Part shown: positions 7,909 through 15,323 of the stretch, in pieces
Layout: each line of letters opens with the position of its first letter
How positions within the stretch are numbered: position 1 is the first letter of the stretch
DNA from: [Bacillus] selenitireducens MLS10
GTDB lineage: Bacteria; Bacillota; Bacilli; Bacillales; Salisediminibacteriaceae
Direction of reading: 5' to 3'
DNA length: 64,000 bases
NCBI RefSeq assembly: GCF_000093085.1
Contig: NC_014219.1
Location: 3,278,384 to 3,342,383 of the forward strand
Made by a program: the position numbers and the translations under genes
Notes under the pieces: generated by a model
What the model saw: only the letters and a program-made list of their open reading frames with translations
The model's database searches: none
What the model was told of the DNA's origin: nothing

Positions 7909-8157
7909 CAACGTTTTCCCCCTTTTTCACTTGAATTGCTAGGCCTTGAACAGGCATGCAGTCTTTCCACTATGGTTATTCCATTCTTTTTTTGCTTTTT
8001 TTGATCTCATCCGGATGCACGGGATTCCCGTATCTCCGGATCAAACCTGGATGCACGGATGACTGCATTTCAACATGATGAAAGCGCAGTCATCCTGATT
8101 GTCATCCATTTTTATTTTATGTACGAAATAAAGGCATCCAACCTCACCTCACACTTC
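7909..8157 (-). other. Leader section with two strong hairpins before the epsC-like gene
   Basis: Arms 8057-8066 and 8086-8095 pair perfectly over ten bases (GGATGACTGC with GCAGTCATCC). Arms 8009-8015 and 8035-8041 pair (ATCCGGA with TCCGGAT) and enclose a second small stem (ACGGG/CCCGT, 8019-8031). Neither is followed by a U run on the minus strand, so they are not simple terminators. They look like structured leader RNA, processing sites or protein binding sites. Confidence 0.45.
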
Positions 8158-8300
8158 ACCGCCGGTAACTGTCTGCACCTAAGGTCCCTTTGGGACCCAC
8201 AGCAAAGTCGAGTTCCTCCATTGATAAAGGTGCAGGAGAAATCACCTGTATTGCGGCGCGGCTCATGTTGTCGACATAATCCGACAACTCCCTGTAAAGC
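8158..8300 (-). ncRNA. Candidate EAR-like (eps-associated RNA) leader element
   Basis: The minus-strand transcript can form a hairpin with arms 8267-8273/8282-8288 (GTTGTCG/CGACAAC) and a longer helix with arms 8173-8180/8228-8235 (AGGTGCAG/CTGCACCT) that encloses GGTCCC-TTT-GGGACC (8183-8197). The element lies between the kinase/phosphatase genes and the epsC-like gene, the same place as the EAR antitermination RNA in the B. subtilis eps operon. Structure and position are seen; identity with EAR is inference because I cannot align to the known covariance model. It could be another leader or riboswitch. Confidence 0.5.
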
Positions 8301-8350
8301 AAAAGATCACACCTGACTCATTAATCGTGAGATCGGGTGCGAACTTCATA

Positions 8351-8445
8351 GTAGGTCGATTGGTATGATATGTAGGTCTTGATTCTGCAAGTTATGACGC
8401 AAGATGTGTTCATCATACCATGTTTTGGACGTCATTTGTAGGTCT
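8351..8445. repeat. GTAGGTC direct repeats and a TGGTATGAT inverted repeat
   Basis: GTAGGTC occurs at 8351, 8372 and 8438. TGGTATGAT (8361-8369) is perfectly inverted as ATCATACCA (8412-8420). They lie just after the phosphatase gene at the start of the long leader. The inverted arms could form a 9-base-pair stem with a 42-base loop. No known motif is recognised. Confidence 0.4.
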
Positions 8446-8500
8446 ATTTTTGTCTGTTTAGAAAGATAGTGATAAAGTCTCTCACATTATTCCTTATCTT

Positions 8501-9265
8501 TCAAAAGAGCCCGAACCATTTTTTCTGTTTTACTTCCACCGGCGCTTCCGGATAGATCGCTTCGCCATTCACAACAGCCGTGGCATTTGCCATCATAATG
8601 TCAAAGTGATCACCGCCAAATTCGTCTACCATAAGCATCTTTGCCTCTGCCATATGGAAATTCCGCTTCACCGTATCATGCGCATCACTCGCAAGAAAGT
8701 GGCACTGCCTTGCTCTGACTATATTCTTACTGTACGTCTGCACCTTTTTACCGAAGCGCCCCGTCAGGCTTCCTGCAGTTACCTGAGTCAGTGCACCGTT
8801 ACGCACAAAGTCAAGGAGGACCGAAGGGTGTTCACGCAGCTGGACATTTCGCTCCGGGTGTACAATCACCGGCACGTAACCTTCGAGCTGGAGATCAAAC
8901 AAGAGCTGTTTCGCATAGCGGGGGACAACGTCAAAGGGGAATTCCACAAAGACATAGTGGCCCGTACCTGTCAGGGGCATCACCCGTCCATCCTGAAGCT
9001 CTTCAATCAGTTCGCCGCTGATCCGCGGCTCCTGACCCGGAAGAAGCTGAAGGGAAAGCCCCTCACACCGTAGGTGTTCCTGAAGCTCTGCCGTGAGCCG
9101 ACGCACATCCTCCGCATCGTTTACGTAGACACGGCTTCTGTGAGGCGTGGCAATGATCGTCGTGATCCCTTCCTCTTCCGCCTTCCTGGCCATGAGAATC
9201 GACGACGCCATGTCTTTCGGACCGTCATCGATTCCGGGAATGATGTGACAGTGGATATCAATCAT
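8501..9265 (-). CDS. PHP-type tyrosine-protein phosphatase (CpsB/CapC/YwqE family)
   Basis: This 254-residue protein opens with MIDIHCHIIPGIDDGPKD, the metal-binding HxH plus D(D)GP signature of the polymerase-and-histidinol-phosphatase family; further ligands are in the ATPHRS and VHPERN stretches and in the C-terminal SDAHD. These enzymes are manganese-dependent and remove phosphate from the C-terminal tyrosines of the cognate BY-kinase, so cycling polymer length control. The kinase gene is immediately upstream, 20 bases away. ATG at 9265 is chosen over the preceding GTG because AAAGGAGG is optimally spaced from it. Confidence 0.93.
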   Translation of the reverse strand: MIDIHCHIIPGIDDGPKDMASSILMARKAEEEGITTIIATPHRSRVYVNDAEDVRRLTAELQEHLRCEGLSLQLLPGQEPRISGELIEELQDGRVMPLTGTGHYVFVEFPFDVVPRYAKQLLFDLQLEGYVPVIVHPERNVQLREHPSVLLDFVRNGALTQVTAGSLTGRFGKKVQTYSKNIVRARQCHFLASDAHDTVKRNFHMAEAKMLMVDEFGGDHFDIMMANATAVVNGEAIYPEAPVEVKQKKWFGLF

Positions 9266-9285
9266 CACGCCGCCTCCTTTCTCAC

Positions 9286-10002
9286 TCAGTCGTTCCCGTA
9301 ATAATAGTAATATGTCGTTTCTTTTTTATCTTTTCGGTTCAGTATCACTCCGAGTATCCGCGCGTGCGCGTTATCAAGGAGTTCCTTTGACTTTTTAGCC
9401 GCCTCGCGCTCGGTTTTACCGCTGCTTGTCACAAGAACGACACCTTCAACTTTCGCTGCGAGAAGCTGCGCATCGGTTACAGCCAGAATCGGCGGTGAGT
9501 CGATGATGATGTAGTCGTACATCTCTTCTGCTTCCTGCAATACCGTGTCCATCTGCTTACTGCCGAGGAGTTCCGCAGGGTTTGGCGGGATCGGACCGCA
9601 TGTAAGCACCGACACACCCTCTATTTGCGACTCCTGGACACAGCTTGAGAGACTTGCCTGCTTCGCAAGCACATTGGACAGCCCCTGTTTGTTCGGTAGC
9701 TGAAACGTAAAATGCCCTGTCGGTTTTCGCATATCTCCATCGATGAGCAGTACACGGTTCTCCTGCTGGGCCAGAACAATGGCCAGGTTGGCCGCCGTCG
9801 TCGACTTCCCTTCCCCTGGTGAGGTGGAGGTCACGAGTAGGCGCTTTAAGCTTATATCCGGACTCGCAAACTGGATATTCGTCCGGATGGCCCTGAATTG
9901 CTCAGAGATCGGTGACTTTGGAGAAAAGTGTGTAATGAGACTCCGCTGCTTCTCCGTCAGATGGTCTTCGACTTTTTTGGCAAAAGGGTTACGAAACGCC
10001 AT
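9286..10002 (-). CDS. epsB: BY-type tyrosine kinase (CpsD/EpsB/PtkA family)
   Basis: The 238-residue product has the bacterial tyrosine kinase set: Walker A (STSPGEGKSTTAANLA), Walker A' (LLIDGDMRKP) and Walker B (YIIIDSPP), and ends in a cluster of five consecutive tyrosines (TTYYYYYGND), the autophosphorylation tail. It lacks membrane helices, as in Gram-positive systems where the Wzz-like partner supplies the activating cytoplasmic tail. It controls exopolysaccharide assembly by phosphorylation cycles with the downstream phosphatase. ATG at 10002, preceded by AAAGGA, is preferred; an upstream GTG at 10023 has no better site. The gene overlaps the end of the co-polymerase gene by 14 bases, so the two are probably translationally coupled. 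Confidence 0.93.
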   Translation of the reverse strand: MAFRNPFAKKVEDHLTEKQRSLITHFSPKSPISEQFRAIRTNIQFASPDISLKRLLVTSTSPGEGKSTTAANLAIVLAQQENRVLLIDGDMRKPTGHFTFQLPNKQGLSNVLAKQASLSSCVQESQIEGVSVLTCGPIPPNPAELLGSKQMDTVLQEAEEMYDYIIIDSPPILAVTDAQLLAAKVEGVVLVTSSGKTEREAAKKSKELLDNAHARILGVILNRKDKKETTYYYYYGND

Positions 10003-10735
10003 GCTTCTCACGTCCTTTCTCACTCGGTTTCATCCTGTCATCCACACTTGCTTCTTCCTGGTCCATGATCGTAACGGCACCAAGAACAGGGAGACCGAGA
10101 GTTTTATCAAGATCGTCTTCGGTGCGGATCGTATTATCGAGAAATTCAAGGAGGAAAGCCAAGCCAACCGCTCCCATCAGACCGACTACCAGTCTAATGG
10201 CAATATTCAGCTCCGGATTCGGACTGACCGGGTTCATGGAGTCTGCCAGATCCGCGGGGGAGAGAATGTGAATATTATCAATGTTTAACAGCGTTTCAAT
10301 TTCATTTCGGAACACTTCCGCCGTTGCATTGGCCTTCGACACGGCCATCGACGGATCCGTGTCTTCGATGGATATCGTCACGACCTGAGAGCCGCCTTCC
10401 TGCTGGACATTCAGCGCCGTATTTAAAGAACGGTGGCTTTCCTCAAGTTCAAGCTCATCGACGACTTGATCGAGGATGTACGGGCTCTTCAGGATGACGC
10501 TGTACGTTTCTATGTATCGCGCATCGGATTCGAACGGATTCGCAGAGGACAGGATCGAGGCACCTGTCGCCGCCTGACTGACGAGCACCTGGGTGGACGC
10601 CTGATACTTCGGGGTGAGGACAAAATAGCTGACAGAGGCTGCCGCAATGACTGCAATCATCGTGATCGACACGATCATGGCCAACCTCTTCTTCAATACG
10701 TCGATAATCTCTTTTAAACTGATACTTTCTTCCAT
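9989..10735 (-). CDS. epsA: Wzz/YveK-like polysaccharide co-polymerase and kinase activator
   Basis: This 248-residue protein has a short cytoplasmic N-terminus (MEESISLKEIIDVLKKR), a membrane helix near residues 20-40, an extracellular domain and a second helix near residues 160-185 before a cytoplasmic tail. This is the layout of CapA/EpsA/YveK proteins, which set chain length and switch on the partner BY-kinase through the tail. It is first in the operon. The start at 10735 is chosen because GTGGAGG lies nine bases before it; a longer frame back to 10777 would overlap the -10 element of the promoter. Confidence 0.92.
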   Translation of the reverse strand: MEESISLKEIIDVLKKRLAMIVSITMIAVIAAASVSYFVLTPKYQASTQVLVSQAATGASILSSANPFESDARYIETYSVILKSPYILDQVVDELELEESHRSLNTALNVQQEGGSQVVTISIEDTDPSMAVSKANATAEVFRNEIETLLNIDNIHILSPADLADSMNPVSPNPELNIAIRLVVGLMGAVGLAFLLEFLDNTIRTEDDLDKTLGLPVLGAVTIMDQEEASVDDRMKPSEKGREKHGVS

Positions 10736-10777
10736 AATAACCTCCACGTTCTGTCTGGTTTCAGTCAAACTGCACAA

Positions 10778-10786
10778 ATTATATCA
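10778..10786 (-). promoter_or_regulatory. Extended -10 promoter of the exopolysaccharide operon
   Basis: On the minus strand TGATATAAT gives a perfect TATAAT (10778-10783) with an upstream TGn extension. A -35 element is weak, as is common for extended -10 promoters. Predicted transcription start is near 10771, about 35 bases before the co-polymerase ATG. Confidence 0.6.
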
Positions 10787-10849
10787 CACTTCGCATCCGC
10801 CGAGAGAAATACTCTGTCACTTTCACAAAAGTTTCGGTGGATGCATTCA

Positions 10850-10888
10850 GACAAAATACCACCGGAAATCACAGATCCGGTGGTATTC
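10850..10888 (-). terminator. Intrinsic terminator after the Ser/Gly-rich membrane protein gene
   Basis: Twelve-base arms (AATACCACCGGA at 10855-10866 and TCCGGTGGTATT at 10876-10887) are perfect and followed on the minus strand by TTTTG. It separates the upstream gene from the exopolysaccharide operon promoter. Confidence 0.8.
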
Positions 10889-10898
10889 ATACTGCTCA

Positions 10899-11666
10899 TT
10901 ATCGGAAAATGGCCTGCACCGCATCAAGACGGCGGGATTCCTTTTCCGCTTCATAGACCGCTTCGAATTCGGAAGCTTTAGACGTATCATGACCGTGCTC
11001 ATCAAGGGCTGTTTTCAACTCAGATGAGATCTCCTTAAAACGGGCATCCGCCTGTGATTCCATCCGCTGCATCTCATTTAAATACTTCGTACGGAGCTCG
11101 TCTTCACTCTTGCTGTGATTGCCGCTTCTTGCTTTGGCAAAATCCGACTCCGCCTCTCGCAACACCCGGTTCACCCGGTCGACTTCCTGACGTTGCAAGC
11201 GCTCAAACTGTCTGAAATACGTGTCCACAATCTCCTGGGCGGACAAGGATGACGATGAGCTGCCGCCTGATGAAGAGGCGGTGCCCGAAGACCCTGAAGA
11301 TCCGGAAGATCCGCTGTCACCTGACGTGCCCGACGAACTGCTACCGTCTGACGAACCTGCGCCATCGGCATCATTTCCGTCATCACCGGACGATGAGCCG
11401 CCTGATACTGATCCGCTGTTGTTGCCGTTCTCATCTGAATCCGCATCACCATCGGCTGCGTTGCCTCTTTCGGAGTCCCCAACGTCCAGATCCATAAATC
11501 CATCTCGAACGTGCAGATAACTCGACGCCCTGCTGTCCCCGTTCTGGGAGTATTCGAGTGCCTCCGCAGCTGTGCGTTCCACCTGATCATTCCAGTAAGA
11601 CTGACCAAATACAATCATGACGACGGCTGCAACCAAAAAACCCGCAATTGATACTTTCTTAATCAT
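10899..11666 (-). CDS. Membrane-anchored protein with a Ser/Gly/Asp-rich spacer, unknown function
   Basis: The 255-residue product has one N-terminal hydrophobic segment (residues about 6-22), which is either an uncleaved anchor or a signal peptide. Residues about 65-142 are nearly all Ser, Gly, Asp, Asn and Ala and would be disordered. The C-terminal 110 residues are highly charged and helical, likely coiled coil (LSAQEIVDTYFRQFERLQRQ and following). The design suggests an extracellular coiled-coil domain held off the membrane through wall material. It sits alone between the two SLH protein genes and the exopolysaccharide operon, with its own terminator. No family is recognised. Confidence 0.8.
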   Translation of the reverse strand: MIKKVSIAGFLVAAVVMIVFGQSYWNDQVERTAAEALEYSQNGDSRASSYLHVRDGFMDLDVGDSERGNAADGDADSDENGNNSGSVSGGSSSGDDGNDADGAGSSDGSSSSGTSGDSGSSGSSGSSGTASSSGGSSSSSLSAQEIVDTYFRQFERLQRQEVDRVNRVLREAESDFAKARSGNHSKSEDELRTKYLNEMQRMESQADARFKEISSELKTALDEHGHDTSKASEFEAVYEAEKESRRLDAVQAIFR

Positions 11667-11746
11667 CCATATTCCCCGCTTCTGTTTACATAATAGTCAA
11701 TGATAGATGGTTTGGAAGAAAAGGTCAAGAGGTCTCAGGCCTTAAT

Positions 11747-12754
11747 TTACCGAAGTTTGACAATTACGCGTACAGGTGTTTCACTTCCGTCCGCTCCCGT
11801 GAATGTTCCTCTTACTGTGATGCTATCAGAAGAGCCAGATCTCAGGACATTCATCGTAAAGCTGTTGTCACCCATCACATCAATAAATGCGAGACGGTTT
11901 GTTCCGGTCTCGACATCCTGACGATCCGGAACGTTGAGGTAACCAGGTATATTATCAAATTGAATCTCTCCGTCGCCGCTCACGTCAATCGTACCTCCGT
12001 CTATGCGGGTACTTCCAGGAAGGGCGCTTAAATCAAAGGTGATCGTATTCGGTCCATACGGCTTCGTATGTGCCTGAATCGCATTTCTTTCAACGGCGGT
12101 CACTGTGCCGCCAAGCATACGGGGACCGCGGTCCGATACGGCTTCTTGCGCTCTTGAGACCATGATCGCAAACTCATGCCGGTTGATTTCGGCGCCCGGA
12201 GCGAAGCTTCCGTCTGCACGCCCTGTCGTTACTCCGTTCTCATATAACGTCCGGATATCATCCACATGGGTCGGGCTCGCCTGATCGAGATCATTCAGCG
12301 GCACTTCTCCGCCTGAAGACTGAAGGCCATACGCTCTTGTAATCACCGAAGCCATCTGTTCACGGGTCAGCCGGTCTGCAGGACCGAAAGTTCCTGCAGT
12401 GGAGCCGAGAAAAATCTCTGCACCGTAGTTTGCCCTCACCGCTTCTGCGTAGCCGGCACTCGGTGAGACGTCAGAAAACGGCATGCCGATCTCTCCGGCA
12501 CGGAGATCAAGAGCGCGCTGAAACATCCGCGCCGTATCACGCCGGTAAATGCTCTCACGGGGCTTAAAGCTTCCGTCACCAAACCCCTGAATCACACCTT
12601 GCTCCACGAGGTCCATCACTCGGTCATGTTCCGTAAAGCCTTCATTGAAATCCGAAAAACCGCCGGCTTCCGCTTCATCTGCCGCCAGACTGAATCCTGC
12701 CGCCATCGTCAGAGCCGCCACCGCCTGAATCACACGTCGCTTCACTTGTTTCAT
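11747..12754 (-). CDS. Secreted SLH-domain protein with a C-terminal beta-rich domain
   Basis: The 335-residue protein has a signal peptide (residues 1-31, basic then hydrophobic, ending in ADEAEA) and three SLH modules across residues about 33-205, recognised by FSDF/FSDV...GFGDGSFKPRESIYRRDTARM, FGPADRLTREQMASV and GRADGSFAPGAEINRHEFA patterns. SLH trimers bind pyruvylated secondary wall polymer. The last 130 residues are predicted beta-rich with no family recognised. It lies 86 bases after the larger SLH protein gene, separated by a terminator, and has its own AAGGAG site. It may be a minor S-layer-associated protein. Confidence 0.88.
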   Translation of the reverse strand: MKQVKRRVIQAVAALTMAAGFSLAADEAEAGGFSDFNEGFTEHDRVMDLVEQGVIQGFGDGSFKPRESIYRRDTARMFQRALDLRAGEIGMPFSDVSPSAGYAEAVRANYGAEIFLGSTAGTFGPADRLTREQMASVITRAYGLQSSGGEVPLNDLDQASPTHVDDIRTLYENGVTTGRADGSFAPGAEINRHEFAIMVSRAQEAVSDRGPRMLGGTVTAVERNAIQAHTKPYGPNTITFDLSALPGSTRIDGGTIDVSGDGEIQFDNIPGYLNVPDRQDVETGTNRLAFIDVMGDNSFTMNVLRSGSSDSITVRGTFTGADGSETPVRVIVKLR

Positions 12755-12780
12755 GAGTCATTGTCTCCTTTTTAACTCGT

Positions 12781-12810
12781 GAAAAGGACCCAACACTGTT
12801 GGGTCCTTCC
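12781..12810 (-). terminator. Intrinsic terminator after the large SLH protein gene
   Basis: AAGGACCCAA and TTGGGTCCTT (about 12784-12808) form a near-perfect stem with a very short loop; the minus strand continues with a short TTTTC run. The terminator may be partly read through into the next SLH gene. Confidence 0.75.
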
Positions 12811-12840
12811 ACGGTATTGTTGTAAATCCACTGATCAGGA

Positions 12841-14823
12841 TCAGTTGATATAATCAGCTTTTTGAAGCAGTCTGTGCAGCATGAGTGACAGCTGACCACG
12901 GTTGGCACTGTCATCCGGACGGAATGATCCGTCACCACGGCCCTGCATGATACCAGCCTGCGTTACGCGGGTAATGGCATCCTGCTGACGCGAAGAGAAT
13001 CGGTCGCTGTCTGTATACGTTGTATAGTCCACAGACTCGTCAAGATCGAAGTCCACGTCGTCAAGAAGATCCATCACGCGTGTGATCATGATCGCAGCTT
13101 CTGCACGGGTGATTTCATGTTCTGGACGGAACGTTGTATCTCCGTAACCCTGTACGATGCCGTAGTTGCTTGCCGCAAGAATTTCATCGACGAGTGTGTG
13201 ACGCTGAAGGACATCAGAGAACGGCTCTGTGTAATCATCTTCAGGCACGAGCGAGAGTGCACGTGTCACAAGAGCGGAGAACTGGCTTCGCTTTGTCGCC
13301 ACTTCCGGACGGAAGTTCCCGTCAAGGAAGCCTTGGATGATGTACTGGGAGCTGAGGTCAGAGACTTCATCATAAGCCCAGTGATTCGTATCCATATCCG
13401 GGTACGTGACAGTGTTCTCCGTCACGACGTAGTTACTGTTGCTGAATCCGCTAAAGTGAGCACGGTTTCCTTCAACCTTCGTCGTTACCGGTGTTACTGT
13501 TCCGTCACTGTTCAGACGAAGCACGACGGTTCTGCCTTCAGTCAGGGCTTCATCCGCCACGATTGAACGCTTCAGCGTGTGCATAAAGCGATTGATATTA
13601 TAGCTGTTATCACCGGACACAGCGTGCATCGTGAAATTGACAATCTGTGACTTCACGTCAAGATTATTTCTGGCGATGGCATTGCCGCTGTCTGTGCCTG
13701 GGTTAATGTTGATAACAAGATCAAACGGAGCATCTGCATCGATACCGAGCGCCGCACGGAGATTGACCGTGTTCACATCGGATACACGAAGAGAAGCACT
13801 TCCTTCAGGAGATGTCACTTCGATACGAGCATTCGGGTTACGCTCAAGGATCGCTTCTGCAACAGCAGCAGGGACAATCACTTCACCGATCTCGCCGTCT
13901 TCTTTATCCACATCGAAAGAAATGACGTCCGGTACTTCATCAAGTCCTTCAAGGTACTCAAGGTAGAGATCTTCAATGACGCGAACCGTTACCGTGTCGC
14001 CGTCACGCTCTGTTACGACCGGCTCTTCTTCAACTTGCGGATCAAAGTACTCAACTGCCGCAAGCATAAGTCCTGCCGTGAAGTGGCGCAGTTCTTCAGC
14101 TGTAAACGTACCTTCTTCAACAATCAGGTCTCGTACATGATCAGCGAATGAGAGCACGTCGTTCTGGTTCTCTGTATCAACTAAGTATACCCCTGTTCCG
14201 TTATAGAACGCCTGGTTGATGTCACCGACATCAAGATTTTCACGGGCGAATTGCTCAAGATCGACTGCGGAAAGGGCTGATGCAAGCTCTTCTCTTGAAA
14301 GATCACGACGGTCGCCTTCGTTCATGAATGCAACTGCCTGGTGCGTAAGCTCATCAAAGAGGGCCAACAGATCGTCAACAGTGATCTCACCGTTGAATAC
14401 CGTGTTGAAATCTCCTGAACGGCTCTCACGGAAGTCGTCAACCGCACTCTGAAGCTGACCTTCTTCAACTGTCGTCAGGATCATCGCGATCTCTTTCACG
14501 ATGGCAATTGTTTCGCCTTCGCCAAGGGCAGCGTCGATGTTCTCAATCATGACATCCGGTACTGCGCGATGCCATGCATCGTCACTCAGTCCGTCAATAA
14601 CTGCGCGCATTTCAGCAATTGTTGCCTGATCTTCGGCGTTGAGTGATGCGTAAATCGCTTCAACATCTGCAACTACCTGGTTGACGCTTGTTACTTCTTC
14701 GTGGGCATCCTGTGTGGACACGCCTCCGTCTACCGCAGCTACCGAACCGACAAACGGTGTTGTCGCCATAACTGCAGCAAGAGTAAGGGCTACTGCTTTT
14801 TTACTTAATGGAAATCTTTTCAT
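12841..14823 (-). CDS. S-layer-like protein with three C-terminal SLH modules
   Basis: The 660-residue protein has a signal peptide (residues 1-30, ending near SVAAVDG), a long unrecognised ectodomain (about 31-445; the first half rich in acidic helices, the second half beta-rich) and three SLH modules at the C-terminus (about 450-655: YPDMDTNHWAYDEV..., FSDV...GYGDTTFRPEHEITRAEAA, GRGDGSFRPDDSANRGQLS). Abundant acidic residues fit a protein exposed to salt. Its good GAGGTGAA ribosome site, size and SLH anchor make an S-layer or major surface protein possible, but abundance cannot be judged. SLH docking needs polymer pyruvylation by the nearby csaB product. Confidence 0.88.
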   Translation of the reverse strand: MKRFPLSKKAVALTLAAVMATTPFVGSVAAVDGGVSTQDAHEEVTSVNQVVADVEAIYASLNAEDQATIAEMRAVIDGLSDDAWHRAVPDVMIENIDAALGEGETIAIVKEIAMILTTVEEGQLQSAVDDFRESRSGDFNTVFNGEITVDDLLALFDELTHQAVAFMNEGDRRDLSREELASALSAVDLEQFARENLDVGDINQAFYNGTGVYLVDTENQNDVLSFADHVRDLIVEEGTFTAEELRHFTAGLMLAAVEYFDPQVEEEPVVTERDGDTVTVRVIEDLYLEYLEGLDEVPDVISFDVDKEDGEIGEVIVPAAVAEAILERNPNARIEVTSPEGSASLRVSDVNTVNLRAALGIDADAPFDLVININPGTDSGNAIARNNLDVKSQIVNFTMHAVSGDNSYNINRFMHTLKRSIVADEALTEGRTVVLRLNSDGTVTPVTTKVEGNRAHFSGFSNSNYVVTENTVTYPDMDTNHWAYDEVSDLSSQYIIQGFLDGNFRPEVATKRSQFSALVTRALSLVPEDDYTEPFSDVLQRHTLVDEILAASNYGIVQGYGDTTFRPEHEITRAEAAIMITRVMDLLDDVDFDLDESVDYTTYTDSDRFSSRQQDAITRVTQAGIMQGRGDGSFRPDDSANRGQLSLMLHRLLQKADYIN

Positions 14824-14922
14824 GTGTCATTTCACCTCATGTAAATTATTTTTTGACCGCTGTATGAAACTGCCAAAGACGTACGAACAACTTCAAACAT
14901 TGGTCATAATTTCTAATTACTT

Positions 14923-15291
14923 CTAATCATAATAAAGTTTTTGATAATAAGCAATCTTTTCTTTGTGAAAAGAAATCAATTGCTCATAAGCCAGACGTGT
15001 TGAATGCGCTTCTGTTGAGCTCCGCTCTATGGCCTGAGTGAACAAAATTGACGATAAGTTTTTTCTCGAGAAATCAAAACGCTCGAGACAGATCCCCGAT
15101 ATGTAAAAATAACCGTATTCATCCGCTTTTGCTTCCTGCAGAATTCGCTCCTGTCCCTGTTCACTGTCGATTTCTCGGAGTTCAACTTGTTCGTCAGAGT
15201 TGCCACCATCAGAAACTAATCCGATCAGCATGAACTGGTTCCGTTCTGTTTCAGACGGATACACATTCAGTAACGGTTCCGGACCGGTCAT
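14923..15291 (-). CDS. Small protein of unknown function at the end of the wall-polymer operon
   Basis: The 122-residue frame lies 32 bases after the glycosyltransferase gene and ends 99 bases before the S-layer-like gene. The product has no signal peptide or membrane helix; the N-terminal half looks beta-rich with a GYFYISGICLERFDF segment, and the C-terminal part is helical and ends in clustered tyrosines (KIAYYQKLYYD). The ATG at 15291 has AAAAAGG directly abutting it, so a start at an internal codon such as 15231 is possible. No family is recognised. Coding status rests on frame length and operon position. Confidence 0.55.
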   Translation of the reverse strand: MTGPEPLLNVYPSETERNQFMLIGLVSDGGNSDEQVELREIDSEQGQERILQEAKADEYGYFYISGICLERFDFSRKNLSSILFTQAIERSSTEAHSTRLAYEQLISFHKEKIAYYQKLYYD

Positions 15292-15323
15292 CCTTTTTCA
15301 CCCTTTCCACAAAACATTCCATT

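Noticed and set aside
11221-11520. Plus-strand frames across the Ser/Gly-rich part of the membrane protein gene
   Set aside because: They are long only because of the repetitive codons on the opposite strand; no ribosome site and a very odd Pro/Ser/Asp composition.
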